NCBI GenBank assembly: GCA_026018925.1
Contig: JAKSZU010000018.1
Coordinates: forward strand, 4,558,920 to 4,622,919
DNA length: 64,000 bases
From: Tupaia tana
Taxonomy: Eukaryota; Chordata; Mammalia; Scandentia; Tupaiidae
Direction: 5' to 3'
Shown: one piece after another, positions 35,461 to 46,339 of the stretch
How the letters are laid out: every line of letters starts with the position of its first letter
How positions within the stretch are numbered: the first letter of the stretch is position 1
Notes under the pieces: model-generated
Seen by the model: only the letters and a program-made list of their open reading frames with translations
Told to the model about the DNA's origin: nothing
The model's database searches: none
Position numbers and translations under genes: made by a program

Positions 35461-37489
35461 TTCTCTGGACTACACCATTTCGTCTGTATCCAAGGCAGAC
35501 ACCCATCCTCAGATCGAAATGTAGAAAGCGACACCAGATGCTGAATGTGGTCAGAGCCCTAGATTCTGGCCAGAAACGGCTGCCAGCCTTCAGAAGCAAG
35601 GACAGGTGGAGGGTCGTTTTCTGAAGACATCGGAAAGTCCGGGAGAGAGTACTCTGCTGGCTTCCAAGCAAGAAGACAAGCGCTAACATCTCAGTGCTGT
35701 TTACTACAGCGCGGAGGCTGACGACTGCCACACCAGTGGAGTGATGGGTGTTTAAAGAATTCTCACCCAGTTTACTAGCTAGTGTGAATACACAAGGGAG
35801 TCTTTCAGTTCTGAACTTGCTAACAGTAACTTGTTGAATTACTAACACATCTTGTCCAGAACTGTTCCAGAATACAGATTAACTTAGGCAAACCCAAGAA
35901 GTTTATGGTGAGAAATTGTTTTGGTCAATGGTTCCCAAAATTCTGTGCCAGAGGGGTTTGCCAGGAAGTGCTTTTCGTCCTGGGGAAGAAGACGGAGGTC
36001 ACAGGTCATCACGAAGCCTTGTCTGAGCTTGACAAACTGAGACTGGCCCATTAAAGGACCTTAGTTCCACTTCCCTGTGATAATGCTTACAAAATGTTCC
36101 ATATAGTCAATCTCTTGGATGAAGGACTCTGAAAGGGGCTCCGGTCGCCACAGTGATGGCTCACAAGACTCAGAGCTGGCCTGCAGTGACCGTAAACTCC
36201 TTTCAAATTCTGCTAGTGAGACAGCAGAATTTTGACAGATGGCTTTCAAAACACTCTTTCCCTTTAAGATGGTTAATTACGACCCCTGTGAGCACAGGTT
36301 CTAATTAAGGACACCTGAGTTTGACGCAATGTCTGCCTGTCAAGGGAAAAGGATGATTTCCATCTAGGACGACTTTTGTCCCACTCTGCAGTGTGGGGAC
36401 CGGCCCAGCCCCAGGCTCTGTTCTACAAATAATTCAGGCCAGTCCAAACAAGGTCCTGGAGCGGCAATCAGTCACATGGCCTTGCTTTCAGTAGAAAATA
36501 TCATTAAAGAAACAACTGTGTTATTTAGCTCTCCATCCACGACTCTTCTGATGATTATCCACAGCCCGTCAAGATTAATAGGGTTTTCCTCCACACAACA
36601 GGCGTTTAGTTTTAAGATACTTAATATTTAAAGTTTCTTTCCAGAAACACTGGGTTTTGCCTTCCCGCGGAAGGTAAGAGGTACTGTAACTACAGTAAAG
36701 TATAGGAATGCAGTTCCTGGAGGCTGATTAGAGGGGGAAATTCCGGCTGGAAAACTTTCTGATGTCAGCCTCGAGTGTAACTGCAGTTAAAGAGGCGATG
36801 CAGGTGGAAGCCCCCACCTGTGCCTGGCACAAGGCGGGCAGGTAGCCACTCAGGTCAGGTCAATCTGAAGCCTGACCTGGTTAAACAGGTCACGCCGTCA
36901 GGAGTCAGACGTCCTTTAATTCTAACAGTGATGACAATCAAGCTTCTGAAGCATAAGTGACCTGAGTGGAACCGAACACCAATGAACATGTGCTGAGCTC
37001 TCTACTGTCCAAGTCTCAAGTGTCAGCAGGGTGACAAAAGCGGCAGAATCCGACCCATCTGCATGCCGACTTACATTATCAGGTAATCAGCAGTGACCAG
37101 ACCTTCTTGAACGCAGTTACCAACCTTAACTGCATACTTGGGCTTGACACAAATGCCGCTCTCCGCCTCCCTCCCTCATGGAGACTCTGAGGTGAGCCCA
37201 GCGTGCTGCTTGGTCCCCAGGCTTCTGAAATGCTCCCCAGGGGGTTCTGATATGCAACCAAGGTCGTGACCGTCCCTGTCCTCATTTCTCGCTCTGGTGC
37301 TGTTATCTGTAACCGGGAGCTCCACCTCAGAGGTCCGCTACACCGTGGGCTATCCACCCCAGCCAGGCCCTTGGCCTTTCTGATCGAATCCCAACGCTGT
37401 TCCTGTCCCGTCTTCCTCTAAGGGTGCAGGAGCCTTCCATCAGAAGCCTCGCACCGGGCCTGGGTTGTAGGATCTCTTACCCGAGCACT

Positions 37490-37640
37490 GCTGCCATCTG
37501 GAGCTGGATCATCCTGGCGGTGAAGGTCAGACGCGCGTTGCAGGATGAGTAGCACCCCCAGCTTCCACCCAAGATGTCAGGAGCACCCAACTCCTAAGTT
37601 GCAACTGAACAGCGAGAACCACTGGGCTCATCTGTCCACA
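37490..37640. repeat. MER20-like hAT relic
   Basis: gatgagtagcacccccagc, aagatgtcaggagcaccc and cgagaaccactgggc appear in the order expected for an old non-autonomous hAT-Charlie element. Confidence 0.4.
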
Positions 37641-40061
37641 GGATCATTCTGGGCTCGGCCGTCTAGGTACAGGAGTTGGGGCAAGGACACCTTTGAGGAA
37701 ACTTTCTTCACTTAAGAGTCAAAAGGAAAAAAGACATTCTTTTCTGTGTGTACCAAGCTGGGACAAACCTCCGATTGTTGTGGTCTGACAGAAGTGCAGA
37801 ATTCACTTACCCTAGAGAGGACCCCCCACCCACCTCACAAAGCGCCTCCCTTGCTAAGGTAAACGACGTGCCCCCTCTATTATTTGAGGTTATTCTTCAT
37901 TACTGGGAAACACTGTTCCTTTTGGAAGGTGGACACTGTTAGACCAATGTGAACCACTGGCCAACATCTGTGCCCACAGCAGGAAACCAAATACACAGCT
38001 GCAATTCAGCCCAAGCAGGGAGCACCCATGGGATGTGCACGGAGCAGACCCCGGGGTGTGCACATGTGCTTGGGTCAACTGGGCACTCAAGAAGAGAACA
38101 CGGAAGCAGAGGATTCACACCTCTGAGGCATAAATGCCATGGGGCAGGTGTCTCACTGAGAGCCTCGGGAGCCGGGGCAAAGCTGTGGGATTTGTTCTGT
38201 AGCAGTCACCCTGACTTGTAGAAACAAACTCCTTGCACAGTCCCTAGAAACCTGTGGGGTGAAGGGTAATGTACAATCACAATTCCCTTCTTGTTTTTAC
38301 AAAGTGACATCTCCCTCACCCTCATTTCTTTACTCAAAGGGAATTTTCAAGAGACCACAACCATCAGGAGAGTCATGTATTTTTTTCTATGCAGAAATGT
38401 GCCACGACTTCCCAGACAACCCAATAAAGTCAGATCCTCGACGTCAACGAGAGACTAAGACTCCAGGTGATGGCTGCCTGGGTACGTTTTTAAGACTTTT
38501 CTACTCATTGTTAAATAAAAAAGAGCAAAGGGACCTGATGGTCAGACAACAGGTCACGGCAGGGGGCTTTCTCCCCCAGGGTGGGTCTCACAGTAGTTTC
38601 CTGCACACCCAGTGGCTGGTGTTCCCCATGGCTGCGGTCCGGGTACAGTGGACTGGACGTGCTTCCGCAGTTCTCATGGTGCCAGTCCAGGAGCACACAT
38701 GCCCTGCCAGCTCCGAACCCTTCAGTTTGGAACCAAGTTCCCATCCAGCATGTTTAATCACCTCTGGTTAGGGTTACTGCAAATGCACAATGAGCTCTCT
38801 GAAGCTGAACGTCAGGATCCCCACAGAGGCAGGGCTGATCTCTGACAGCTGAGAACTCAAACCGCACTCACAACTGAGCGGGCTGGGCCCCGTGGCTGGG
38901 CGCGGGGTTTCCAGGGTCCTCTGCCTCCCTGCCTCGGGTCCCTTCTCTTTAAAACGGGGCTAACCAGATGTAACCTGAGTGTGGTCGGGTTTCAGAAAGT
39001 GCAGTAACTGTTAAGAGCTGCTCTTGCATCTTCCAGTCAGATGCAACACTGTGCAAACCCCCCATTCAAATCCAGCTAAACATGTATAAGCCACAGCATA
39101 AGAGCCACATTCTACACAGGAAGGCTTCAACTTACAAACAGCATGTGTGAGAAGTTCACTTAAGTTGTTGACTGAAGGACTCTGTTCCCACAGCAACAAT
39201 GTTCTAAGAGGCGGGTGTGTGTGTGTGTGTTGAAACCCTGTTCTGAGGAGGCCGAACAACGGTACTTTACTAGGAACCAAAGTAGAAAAATAAGATCATG
39301 AAATTTATTTAGAAAAAAACAGGTAGATGAAAATACTCTAAAATCCTGTGACTTGAAGGAAAGCCAGATTCACTAGGGGTCAGAGGAGGGTGATTGGCCT
39401 CTGGGCCTTCCTTGCTGCAGGTGCCTCTGTATAGCCCTCGTTCTAGTCCATTCTAAAGAACCGAATACCTGAAAGTAGGTGATTTATGAAGAACAGGGCT
39501 CAGTTCTGGACTACATCTGGCAAATGGGGACTCTGCGGAGAAGAGTTCGTGCTCAACAACGTGGGTGTCTACAAAGGAGACCCAGACGGAACCACTGTGG
39601 GGTCAGTGGCACGCCCATCTCCTGAGTTAGGTGTTAAGTAGAAAAAAAGATCCTTTGTCAACGCACAAACTGGCAGACGGGAAAAGCTAAATCCAGTTTC
39701 TCTGCTCCGGGACTTTCAGAGCCTTTTTGCTAACATGCACTGTGAATTTTCACGTGTTGAAAATTCAAGAGAGCATAATGCTTCTTTCCAGGAACCTCTC
39801 CAGGGACAAAAGCTGCAGGGAACACCCTTGGGAAGACACCAGTAACGTTAGTCCAGTGAACCTGACTGTCCCCAAGGCTCGGTGCTCCTCAGCTATCCCT
39901 TGCAGCAGCATGGTCTCCACTCACAGCCTTTCATGGTCTGCCTTTGGCTACCTGTACTTTATCCTTCCAGAGGTTTTGGCTGAAAACGTAATGTGGTATA
40001 TACATTTTAATCTGAAAACCAAACAAAGTTTTGACACAAAGGAAGCAGGATTTCAGGCACC

Positions 40062-40067
40062 TTTATT
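40062..40067 (-). terminator. HSBP1: candidate distal HSBP1 poly(A) signal AATAAA
   Basis: The plus strand reads CTTTATTCATGG, giving AATAAAG on the minus strand. The next 40 bases in transcription direction include TTTGTGTC and TTTGTTTGG, a typical GU-rich downstream element. The gene body this implies, about 5 kb, is similar to my recollection of the older human annotation. Confidence 0.55.
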
Positions 40068-41313
40068 CATGGCAGATAGTTTAGGTGTCGGGGAGCCTGC
40101 CTTTGCAACCTTTCCTTTAAGGAAGCCAACTCCTACCTAAGTCCCCATCATCCTTACAACAGCGACTGGCTACATCATTTCCATTTGCCACTTACGAAGC
40201 TTGAAAACGCCCTGCACATGGTGCCAGCTGGTCTGGTCAGAGGCCACGTGTGTGGGACATGCAGGGCTACACCTGCAGCACGGCCTACTGGCTCCATCAG
40301 TGCATCTCCACTGCTGGGCAATAATAGCGATGAAAATTTTCTCCTTGTGTTTCCCATATACTTTATAAATAGGACAAATCATTAATATTATGTATTTGTA
40401 ATACAAATAATCAAGACTGGTAACAAGAAAAATAAAAAAATATACTGTTTTCATTGAGAGTTTCTACGAAGGATCGCATCATTCAAGTTCTTTGATGTTT
40501 CAACTGTTTGTTGTATAAAATTACTTAGAGGTGACAATCACATGGCCCACCTTCCAGGTGGCCAACACTGGCCTCTGGGCTCAGTGCTCCTGACACTATA
40601 CTTCGGAGTGGTCAAGAGTCATTATCCTAGTCTTCCATAATCAGTAATAAAACTGCTACTAAGCAAAGATTTAGGTAAGAAACAGTTTAAGTAAAACAGT
40701 ATTTCTTAAAAATTTGGGTCTATTACATACAGGTCATTTTCCATTTTCCAGCCCAGCAACTGACATGACCTCAGTCTGGTCTTTTTCTTTTTCACTCAGT
40801 AGCTCAAAATGATGGAGTGATTGAGTTTTACAATCCTGCCATATTTTTTATGGTGACCACTGTAGATAAACAATGTAAAATCTCACTGAAGTATTAGAAT
40901 CTCATGCAAAACTCTTAACAAATAAATGCCTCGTTACACTACTTTCTGTTTGTGAAAAGTTCCATCAGAGGACTGTGGCAGTGGTTAATTTTCATTGACT
41001 GTAGTACCTGCTCCCAAGGATAAGTCACAGTTCAACTCTGAGTTTTGGCAACGCAGCAGTGACAGATACTAACTGGTGTTAGCACAAAAGTCACTTTTGC
41101 TGAGAATGAAAGAATCCTAAACTCTTTAAGTATCTTACTCCACCAGATCTAAACATAATCTACGGTGTTACTTTTTCTCTAATAAAAAAATTACACAGCA
41201 ACTTTTATCAAACAGCAACCACTACAAAAGAAATTGCAGGGAAAAAAATGACTTCACAAAAATAACACTAAAAAATTTGACAATCTTATGCAGGAACTGC
41301 CAAAGTTTTAGTG

Positions 41314-41319
41314 TTTAAT
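41314..41319 (-). terminator. HSBP1: candidate proximal HSBP1 poly(A) signal ATTAAA
   Basis: ATTAAA on the minus strand lies about 205 bases into the terminal exon and would give a compact mRNA. It is the commonest variant signal, but no clear GU-rich element was checked, so support is weaker than for the distal site. Confidence 0.35.
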
Positions 41320-41674
41320 AATTAATAGCACAACTGACCAAGGCCTGAAATGTGAAGATAACATGTTCAAGACACTGGGGGGAGTCACTCTTTAAACTCA
41401 CTATATAGTATGTGGTTAAGAACGCACACTTAAAATATAAAACCTGTCTACACATAGTGGTTAGCTCAGAAAGCCAGCTGGTCTCCTCTTGGTGTTCCAG
41501 ATTTCGGTGTTAATTATTAGCAACCTGTTGAAGAAGAAAAAACCATCAACATGTTTTTCACTTTATGAAGACAAATAAAAGTGATCCATTGAATTACCAA
41601 CTAAAAATCCTTTCAGAACCCTCTACTGAATTAAACTCATCTTCTTTGCACATTATTTTATAATAAAACAGATT

Positions 41675-41965
41675 TACTTGGAAAAATTTTTTTTTTTTGG
41701 AGAGGTTTTCACTATAGGGCGCATGCGCTCTCCAGACAGACAGACAGAGAGAGACATAGAGACAGAAAGCGAGAAATCACCCCCCAGGGGGGATGGTCAC
41801 GCCACAATCCCTTCTCCTCCATTCTCCTCTCGGGATCTTGGGCACGCACGCACACGCGCCCGGTGTGAGTTTTAAGCCACCAGGTCCAGGACGCGAACCG
41901 CGGTCAACTACGTGGGAGTCCAGTGACATAGCCATTACGCTAACTGCTGGTTCCCTACTTGGAAA
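41675..41965 (-). repeat. SINE A, young subfamily, in HSBP1 intron 3
   Basis: tacttggaaa at 41675-41684 and 41956-41965 is a perfect 10-base duplication. The element ends ctggttccc, carries gagttttaagcc and gacgcgaac, and has few CpG losses. Confidence 0.92.
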
Positions 41966-42335
41966 TTTTAAATAAAATTTTGTACTAATACTTTTTAAAA
42001 AAAATATTATCCCTGTCACAATACAGTTTTTGACCCTGCAAGTTTATAGATGTTCTTGCTCACTTGGTGGGATTTCTGATTGCCACATAATATAAGAGAC
42101 TCACGAAAGTTTCTAGGCTTGGCAGGATATTTTCCAAATGATCTCTAAATAAAGATGCCATAACCCATAAAAGCAGTCTATGATTACTCACGCAGTGAAT
42201 CAACCCAATCTAAGAGCTGAGATACAAACAAATCTCAGTGTCTTAACCTCTCAAACCTCTATTTCTTCTCTGGGCTTTCGAAGCAACCTCTATTTCACTG
42301 CTGCTCACAATATGGTCCTGGACATGCCCACGAAT

Positions 42336-42629
42336 AAAGAAAGGAATTAAGGGGAACCAGCAGTTAGCGTAATGGCTATGTCGCTGGACTCCCACGTAGT
42401 CGACCGCGGTTTGTGTCCCGGACCTGGTGGCTTAGAATTCACGCCGGGCGCGTGTGCGTGCGTGCCCAAGATCCTGAGAGGAGAATGGAGGAGAAGGGAT
42501 TGCGGTGTGACCATCCCCCCTGGGGGGTGATTTCTCACTTTCTGTCTCTCTGTCTCTGTCTGGTGAGCGCATGTGCCCTATAGCAAAAACGTCTCCTCCC
42601 CACCCCCCCAAAAAAAGAAAGGAATTAAG
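42336..42629 (+). repeat. SINE A with perfect 16-base duplication, HSBP1 intron 3
   Basis: aaagaaaggaattaag is found at 42336-42351 and 42614-42629. The element starts gggaaccagcagttagcg, so it belongs to the ggttccc group, and ends ccctatagcaaaaacgtctc followed by C- and A-runs. Confidence 0.95.
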
Positions 42630-42902
42630 TATCTTTTTTTTTTTTTTTTCTTTTTTGGGAGAGGTTTTTGCTACAGGGCGCGTGTGCTTGCCAGAGAGAC
42701 AGAAAGCGAGAAATCACCCTCCAGGGGGCATGGCCACGCCGCAATCCCTTCTCTTCCATTCTCCTCTCGGGACCTTGGGCACGCACGCACATGGTTTGAG
42801 TTTAAGCCACCGTGTCCGGGACTCAAACCGTGGTCGACTACATGGGAGTCCAGTGTCATAGCCATTATGCTAACTGCTGGTCCCATAATAAAAGTACCTT
42901 TT
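42630..42902 (-). repeat. SINE A inserted at the edge of the preceding copy
   Basis: It begins in the last bases of the previous element's right duplication. Possible duplication: aagtatctttt (42627-42637) and aagtacctttt (42892-42902). Its core has ccattctcctctcgggacc, and a segment before gtttgagtttaagcc is short by about 10 bases. Confidence 0.85.
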
Positions 42903-43650
42903 TCTGTATATTCTGCTTGGCATTCTATTGAACAGTTACTAAAAATTCTTAGTAAACTTTACTTTTATAGGGAGAAAACTAAAAAAAATTGCTCTTGAGT
43001 TGGAGAGGTCATGACTGCATGCACACAAGAAAGAGAAGGCTTACAGTGAAGAAATCCACTGCACTGAGTGAGTACTGTGTACCTATCTTATATGGGTGCT
43101 TTTCATTATTAGTCTTTCCTCTGATACCTGAAACTACTTGGCAGAAATTTAAATGGATTCTAGAGTCAAGGGTCACTGTGTCTCACAACCTAGTTCATCT
43201 ACATTATAAATATCTACACTGTAAATTTCCAAGATAGTCCCTAAAATTTAAAGTGGCAGTAATGTGGGTGGCTTGTGTTATCTGCCCTCCCCGCCCCACA
43301 CACAAAAGATGAAAAAATCTTCCAGTGATAGGGCTTTTCAGGTCAACACAAATGTTATCTGTCACTGGTTGGAATCATCTAAGCTCTGTGTTTATATAAT
43401 GCTAGCCAAGGATCTTGTCTAGCAGTGATGTAGGTCTGATAAAGCCTGGGAAAATAAATTCTACAGAAAGAATGAGTTTGGCATGAAAAATTTCAAAACA
43501 TGAAGTCCACTAGGGGGAAACAAAGGGGATGCTTGCTGGGTTCATGGCTGTGTCCCCATCTAAAGAAAGTCTACCTATCAATATATCAAAATTAAATTGA
43601 TGGGTTATCTGTATTGTTTTTTAAAAATGCTACTGTCCACTCCCTCACCT

Positions 43651-45120
43651 TCAACTCTTCTGTGTGGCAGGTATCTTGTTTTCACCTTCCAGCTCTTCCA
43701 CACCAGCCTGTGTCATGAGGTCGGCGATGTTTTTCTCCAGATCATCAATGCGACTACTCATATCATCAAGTGGTGAAGTTAAAGAGGACAAACACCAACT
43801 TCTCTCCATTTCCTATCTTTCCCTCCAAGCCCTGTAGACCATGGTCTTAAGCATGGCTGTCTCTGGATACTGTTACAGCCTGGTAGTCAAGAATGCCAAA
43901 GGCTAGGACAGGATCAAATTCCAGCCCTGGCCCTAAATAGTGATGGAATCCTGGTAAGTTCCTTCAATTTTCTCTAAAACAATTTTTTAAAATTTGCCAG
44001 AAGGCATGGGGGGTGGGGGAGGGAGAGAGAGAGAGAGAACGCACTTTTCCAGCAGGGGCGTGGTCATTTGGTAATCTTTTTTCCTCCATTTTTCCACCCC
44101 ACTAGGATTTAGGGCATGCAGGTACACCCTACTGGTGTTTTTTACAAGTAGGAGGCGCTGGGACTTGAACTATGGTAGACCCTGTGGGACTGGGCTCCTA
44201 CAGCACTGGGCTTATCCACTGCACTAGGGGGCTGGCCCAAGTTCTTTCAACTTTCTTCATTCCTTAAGTAAAGATAATACTATAACCTTTTCATGAGGTT
44301 AGAACCATGAGGATCAAAGGAGACACAGAAAGCCCTTGGCCCACTAAGAGTCCACGTACTAACCATTGTTACTGGTAGCTCGGACGTCCCTCCAGCCGGT
44401 GCGCCCAGCTCAGCTGTTCCCCTGCTCTCGGCACACTCCCCCTTAGGAAAACAGTGCATCCAAGCTCAGCAAAAGTTCTGCAAGTGAGTGGCTGAAGGTG
44501 GCTTGCATACCCCCCAGGTATCCCTGCTGCCACCTCGTTGGGGGCCGACTACAAATAAAAAGGATATTTCTTCCAATGATCTGGTCGGACATGGTCTGAA
44601 ATTTATCTTGCATCTGTTGCAAGAGAGTCTGCACCTGAGAAAAACGAACATAACGAACTGCACGTTATCCCGCGGCACCTTCAACGGGGCTAGGCCGGGA
44701 GCCTGGCCAGAGGAGCCCAGGACGCGGGGCTCCGGCCCGGTTTGGCCTCCGCAGCTGTGAGGCCCTAAGCAAGGAATTCGTTCCTTCCGCTCCGGTTCCG
44801 TGTCCGCGGACTTAGGCGGACGGGCCTGAGGCCCCCTTTTCTGAGCCCGCCGAGATTCCAAACTCGGGGGCCCTGGGCTGTTGCTGAGGGCGTGGGAATG
44901 GGGGCTGGCGCGGCTGGGGGGACCCGGAGTCGCCTTGGGGCCTTGGGCCGGAGTGGCCGGGGACACCTCCAGAAATGGGGCCTCGGAGGCGCGCGAGGGG
45001 AGCGCTCGGTCCGGCAGGGCCTGGCAGGCGCCGCCGCGGGTGCCGCGGCCTCGGGCTCGCGCAGCCGTCCCTTACCACAGAGGTCAGGTCCTGCACGGTC
45101 TTGGGGTCAGTCTCGGCCAT
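43651..45120 (-). CDS. HSBP1: HSBP1, heat shock factor binding protein 1 (three coding exons)
   Basis: The coding exons are 45120-45076, 44634-44568 and 43769-43651 (stop TGA at 43653-43651). Joined they give 76 residues, starting [15 protein letters not shown] and ending [11 protein letters not shown], the length and sequence I know for mammalian HSBP1; no frameshift or stop was seen. Exon 1 gives 15 residues and ends at a GT donor (45075-45074). Exon 2 starts after a CAG acceptor with V-Q-T-L-L-Q and ends inside the Ile codon. Exon 3 carries the [14 protein letters not shown] heptads. The protein is almost entirely a coiled coil. Known for the family: it oligomerises through the heptads, binds the trimerisation region of HSF1 in the nucleus and dampens the heat-shock response. 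The start is fixed by the family N-terminus and by the CpG island just upstream. SINEs occur only in introns. An intronless copy is ruled out by the splice sites. Confidence 0.97.
43770..44567 (-). other. HSBP1: HSBP1 intron 2, U12-type AT-AC intron
   Basis: Read on the minus strand, exon 2 ends ...GGAAGAA and the intron begins ATATCCTTTT (44567-44558), which matches the minor-spliceosome 5' splice site. The intron ends TCTTTAACTTCACCAC, with a branch-site-like TCTTTAAC (43785-43778; 7 of 8 to TCCTTAAC) about ten bases before the terminal AC (43771-43770). Only this AT-AC junction restores the Arg-Ile-Asp-Asp reading of HSBP1. The 798-nt intron holds one old SINE A copy. Confidence 0.9.
43956..44256 (-). 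repeat. SINE A, old copy in HSBP1 intron 2
   Basis: The duplication aagttccttcaattttct (43956-43973) matches aagttctttcaactttct (44239-44256) at 16 of 18. The body is diverged (catttttccaccccac). It inserted in the AT-AC intron without touching the splice signals. Confidence 0.8.
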
Positions 45121-45330
45121 CTCTCCGGTGCCCAGCTTGGCGGTGGTTGCTCAGACCGTCACCAACACTTCCTTCCGTTCGTCGCGCAGACGCCCCCGGC
45201 CGTTGCTTCTCGCGATGAGACGGCGGCTCGCGGGACCGCGGCGCCTTGTGGGGACTGTAGTTCACAGCACGCACCGGAAGTGCTTCCTGTCTCCGCTTCC
45301 GTTCCGAGGGGCCCCGCCTAGCCCTCCCGG
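44640..45330 (-). promoter_or_regulatory. HSBP1: CpG-island promoter of HSBP1
   Basis: GC content and CpG density rise sharply here compared with the AT-rich flanks, and the island covers exon 1 and part of intron 1. Upstream of the ATG are a palindromic pair of ETS sites, CCGGAAGTGCTTCC (45274-45287), another CTTCCG (45297-45302), a TCTCGCGATGAG element (45208-45219) and an ACTACAGTCCCC-like ZNF143-type motif on the minus strand (about 45250-45262). There is no TATA box. This fits a housekeeping promoter with a start site near 45150-45250. GC-richness continues more weakly to about 46050. Confidence 0.8.
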
Positions 45331-46339
45331 CTCCTTCATCTTGGCCACGCCCCCCAGCCCTCTGGTCCGCCCCGTGCCGCCGGCGGAAAACAGACAAACC
45401 CGGACACGCGAAGGGGTCTGGGAGGAGTGGCCGCGGGGAGGAGGACCCGGTTCCATTTGAACCGTCAGGACACGGTTACTGGCTGGCTGTCCTCGAATAA
45501 AACCTGATAGACCTTGTAACCGCCCCCAGGCCAAGAAACACTGAGGGTGCCCGTCACCCCCTTGCTCACTCTGGGGTGACCCGAGCCCCGACTGGTAACC
45601 CAGTAGGTCCGTGTTGCCGTTTCGGTGTCATGTAGACGCGGAATCAGGAAGCCGGCCGCCGTGTCTGGCTGCTCCCGGTCACGCGAGGTTGCCAGGCGTG
45701 GGTGGGGGAGCGGAGTGTGTCGAGGAGAGACTGGATTTGGGTGTTCTAGAAGGTGGGCCCTGCTGGGACCTCAGGCTCAGCGCCGCAGTGGTCTTGGGAT
45801 TGGGTCTCCTGGCGAGGAGGGAGAGCCCTTGAACGAAGCCGGGCGGCTCCGCCTTCTCTCGCTGAGCGCTGTGTTCGCCCGCCCCAGGCCCTGTTCTGCT
45901 GGAGCAGAGGCTGCCGAGCTCGCCTCCGTCTGTGACCGGCCTGGGATGGGGCTGGGCACCCGGGTCCATCCTCAGGCCCCCCTACCCCTTCACCCACACA
46001 CCCGGCCTCACCCCTCACTGCACGGCTCAGAGAGCGCCTTTCCGGGCCTGGGCTGCAAGACGAAACTGGTCCTTGCTGCTGGAGTTTGGTTAGTGCTTAA
46101 CCTGAGTGCTTGGAGCAGACACATCTCACTGCTTTACCGTAATCCTCAGACAGTCCCTGTGATACAGTCCTCGCCATTCTGTAATTTTGAGGAAACAGAC
46201 ATAGGGAGCAAAGAAATTCGAATAAAGTCATCCACGTAAGGAAGTAGGGAGTGCAGGACTTTCGGACTCAGCCTCTTCTCGTTTTCTATCGTTCTGGCAT
46301 TCCCTGTGTTCTCTGAGCTTCGAGCTGGGATTCCCAGCA

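Larger units (their letters stand above)
32021..40044. other. SINE-depleted interval downstream of HSBP1
   Basis: No SINE A, B or C copy was found across this stretch. Older relics are present: L2-like 32040-32180, MaLR-like 33220-33700 (tttggaaatagcgtctttgc, agatgtagttagaacg), MER5-like 35150-35460 and 37170-37270, MER20-like 37490-37640, and a reverse MaLR-like fragment at 39450-39540. 34200-34860 and 36440-36800 are AT-rich and conserved-looking. No coding exon is recognised; it could in part be an extended HSBP1 3'UTR. Confidence 0.5.
40045..41524 (-). other. HSBP1: HSBP1 terminal exon, 3'UTR
   Basis: This noncoding exon starts after the acceptor at 41525. It is AU-rich and free of SINEs, although three SINEs sit immediately upstream in intron 3. 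Two candidate polyadenylation signals are visible on the minus strand: ATTAAA at 41319-41314, giving a short UTR of about 0.2 kb, and AATAAA at 40067-40062, giving about 1.5 kb and followed by a GT-rich stretch. The end coordinate is an estimate. Confidence 0.65.
41525..43648 (-). other. HSBP1: HSBP1 intron 3 (in the 3'UTR, GT-AG)
   Basis: A donor AG|GTGAGG lies three bases after the stop codon (GT at 43648-43647). A strong pyrimidine tract and CAG acceptor (41527-41525) precede GTTGCTAATAATTAAC, which I associate with the HSBP1 3'UTR. The intron would split the transcript just downstream of the stop, too close to trigger nonsense-mediated decay. It contains three SINE A insertions. The exon join is inferred, not confirmed by a transcript. 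Confidence 0.75.

Noticed and set aside
1..40000. MLYCD or other known 16q23 genes
   Set aside because: No exon with recognisable MLYCD sequence was found. In human the distance from HSBP1 is larger than the sequence available here, as I recall it.
41675..42902. Recurring short peptides (for example with PPGVISRFLSLCLSLS-like strings)
   Set aside because: These appear wherever SINE A is translated and are not proteins.
44881..46239. Plus-strand open frames in and beside the CpG island
   Set aside because: They are antisense to HSBP1 exon 1 or run into island shoulder, with high CpG and no conserved protein. They are composition artefacts, though an antisense noncoding RNA remains possible.
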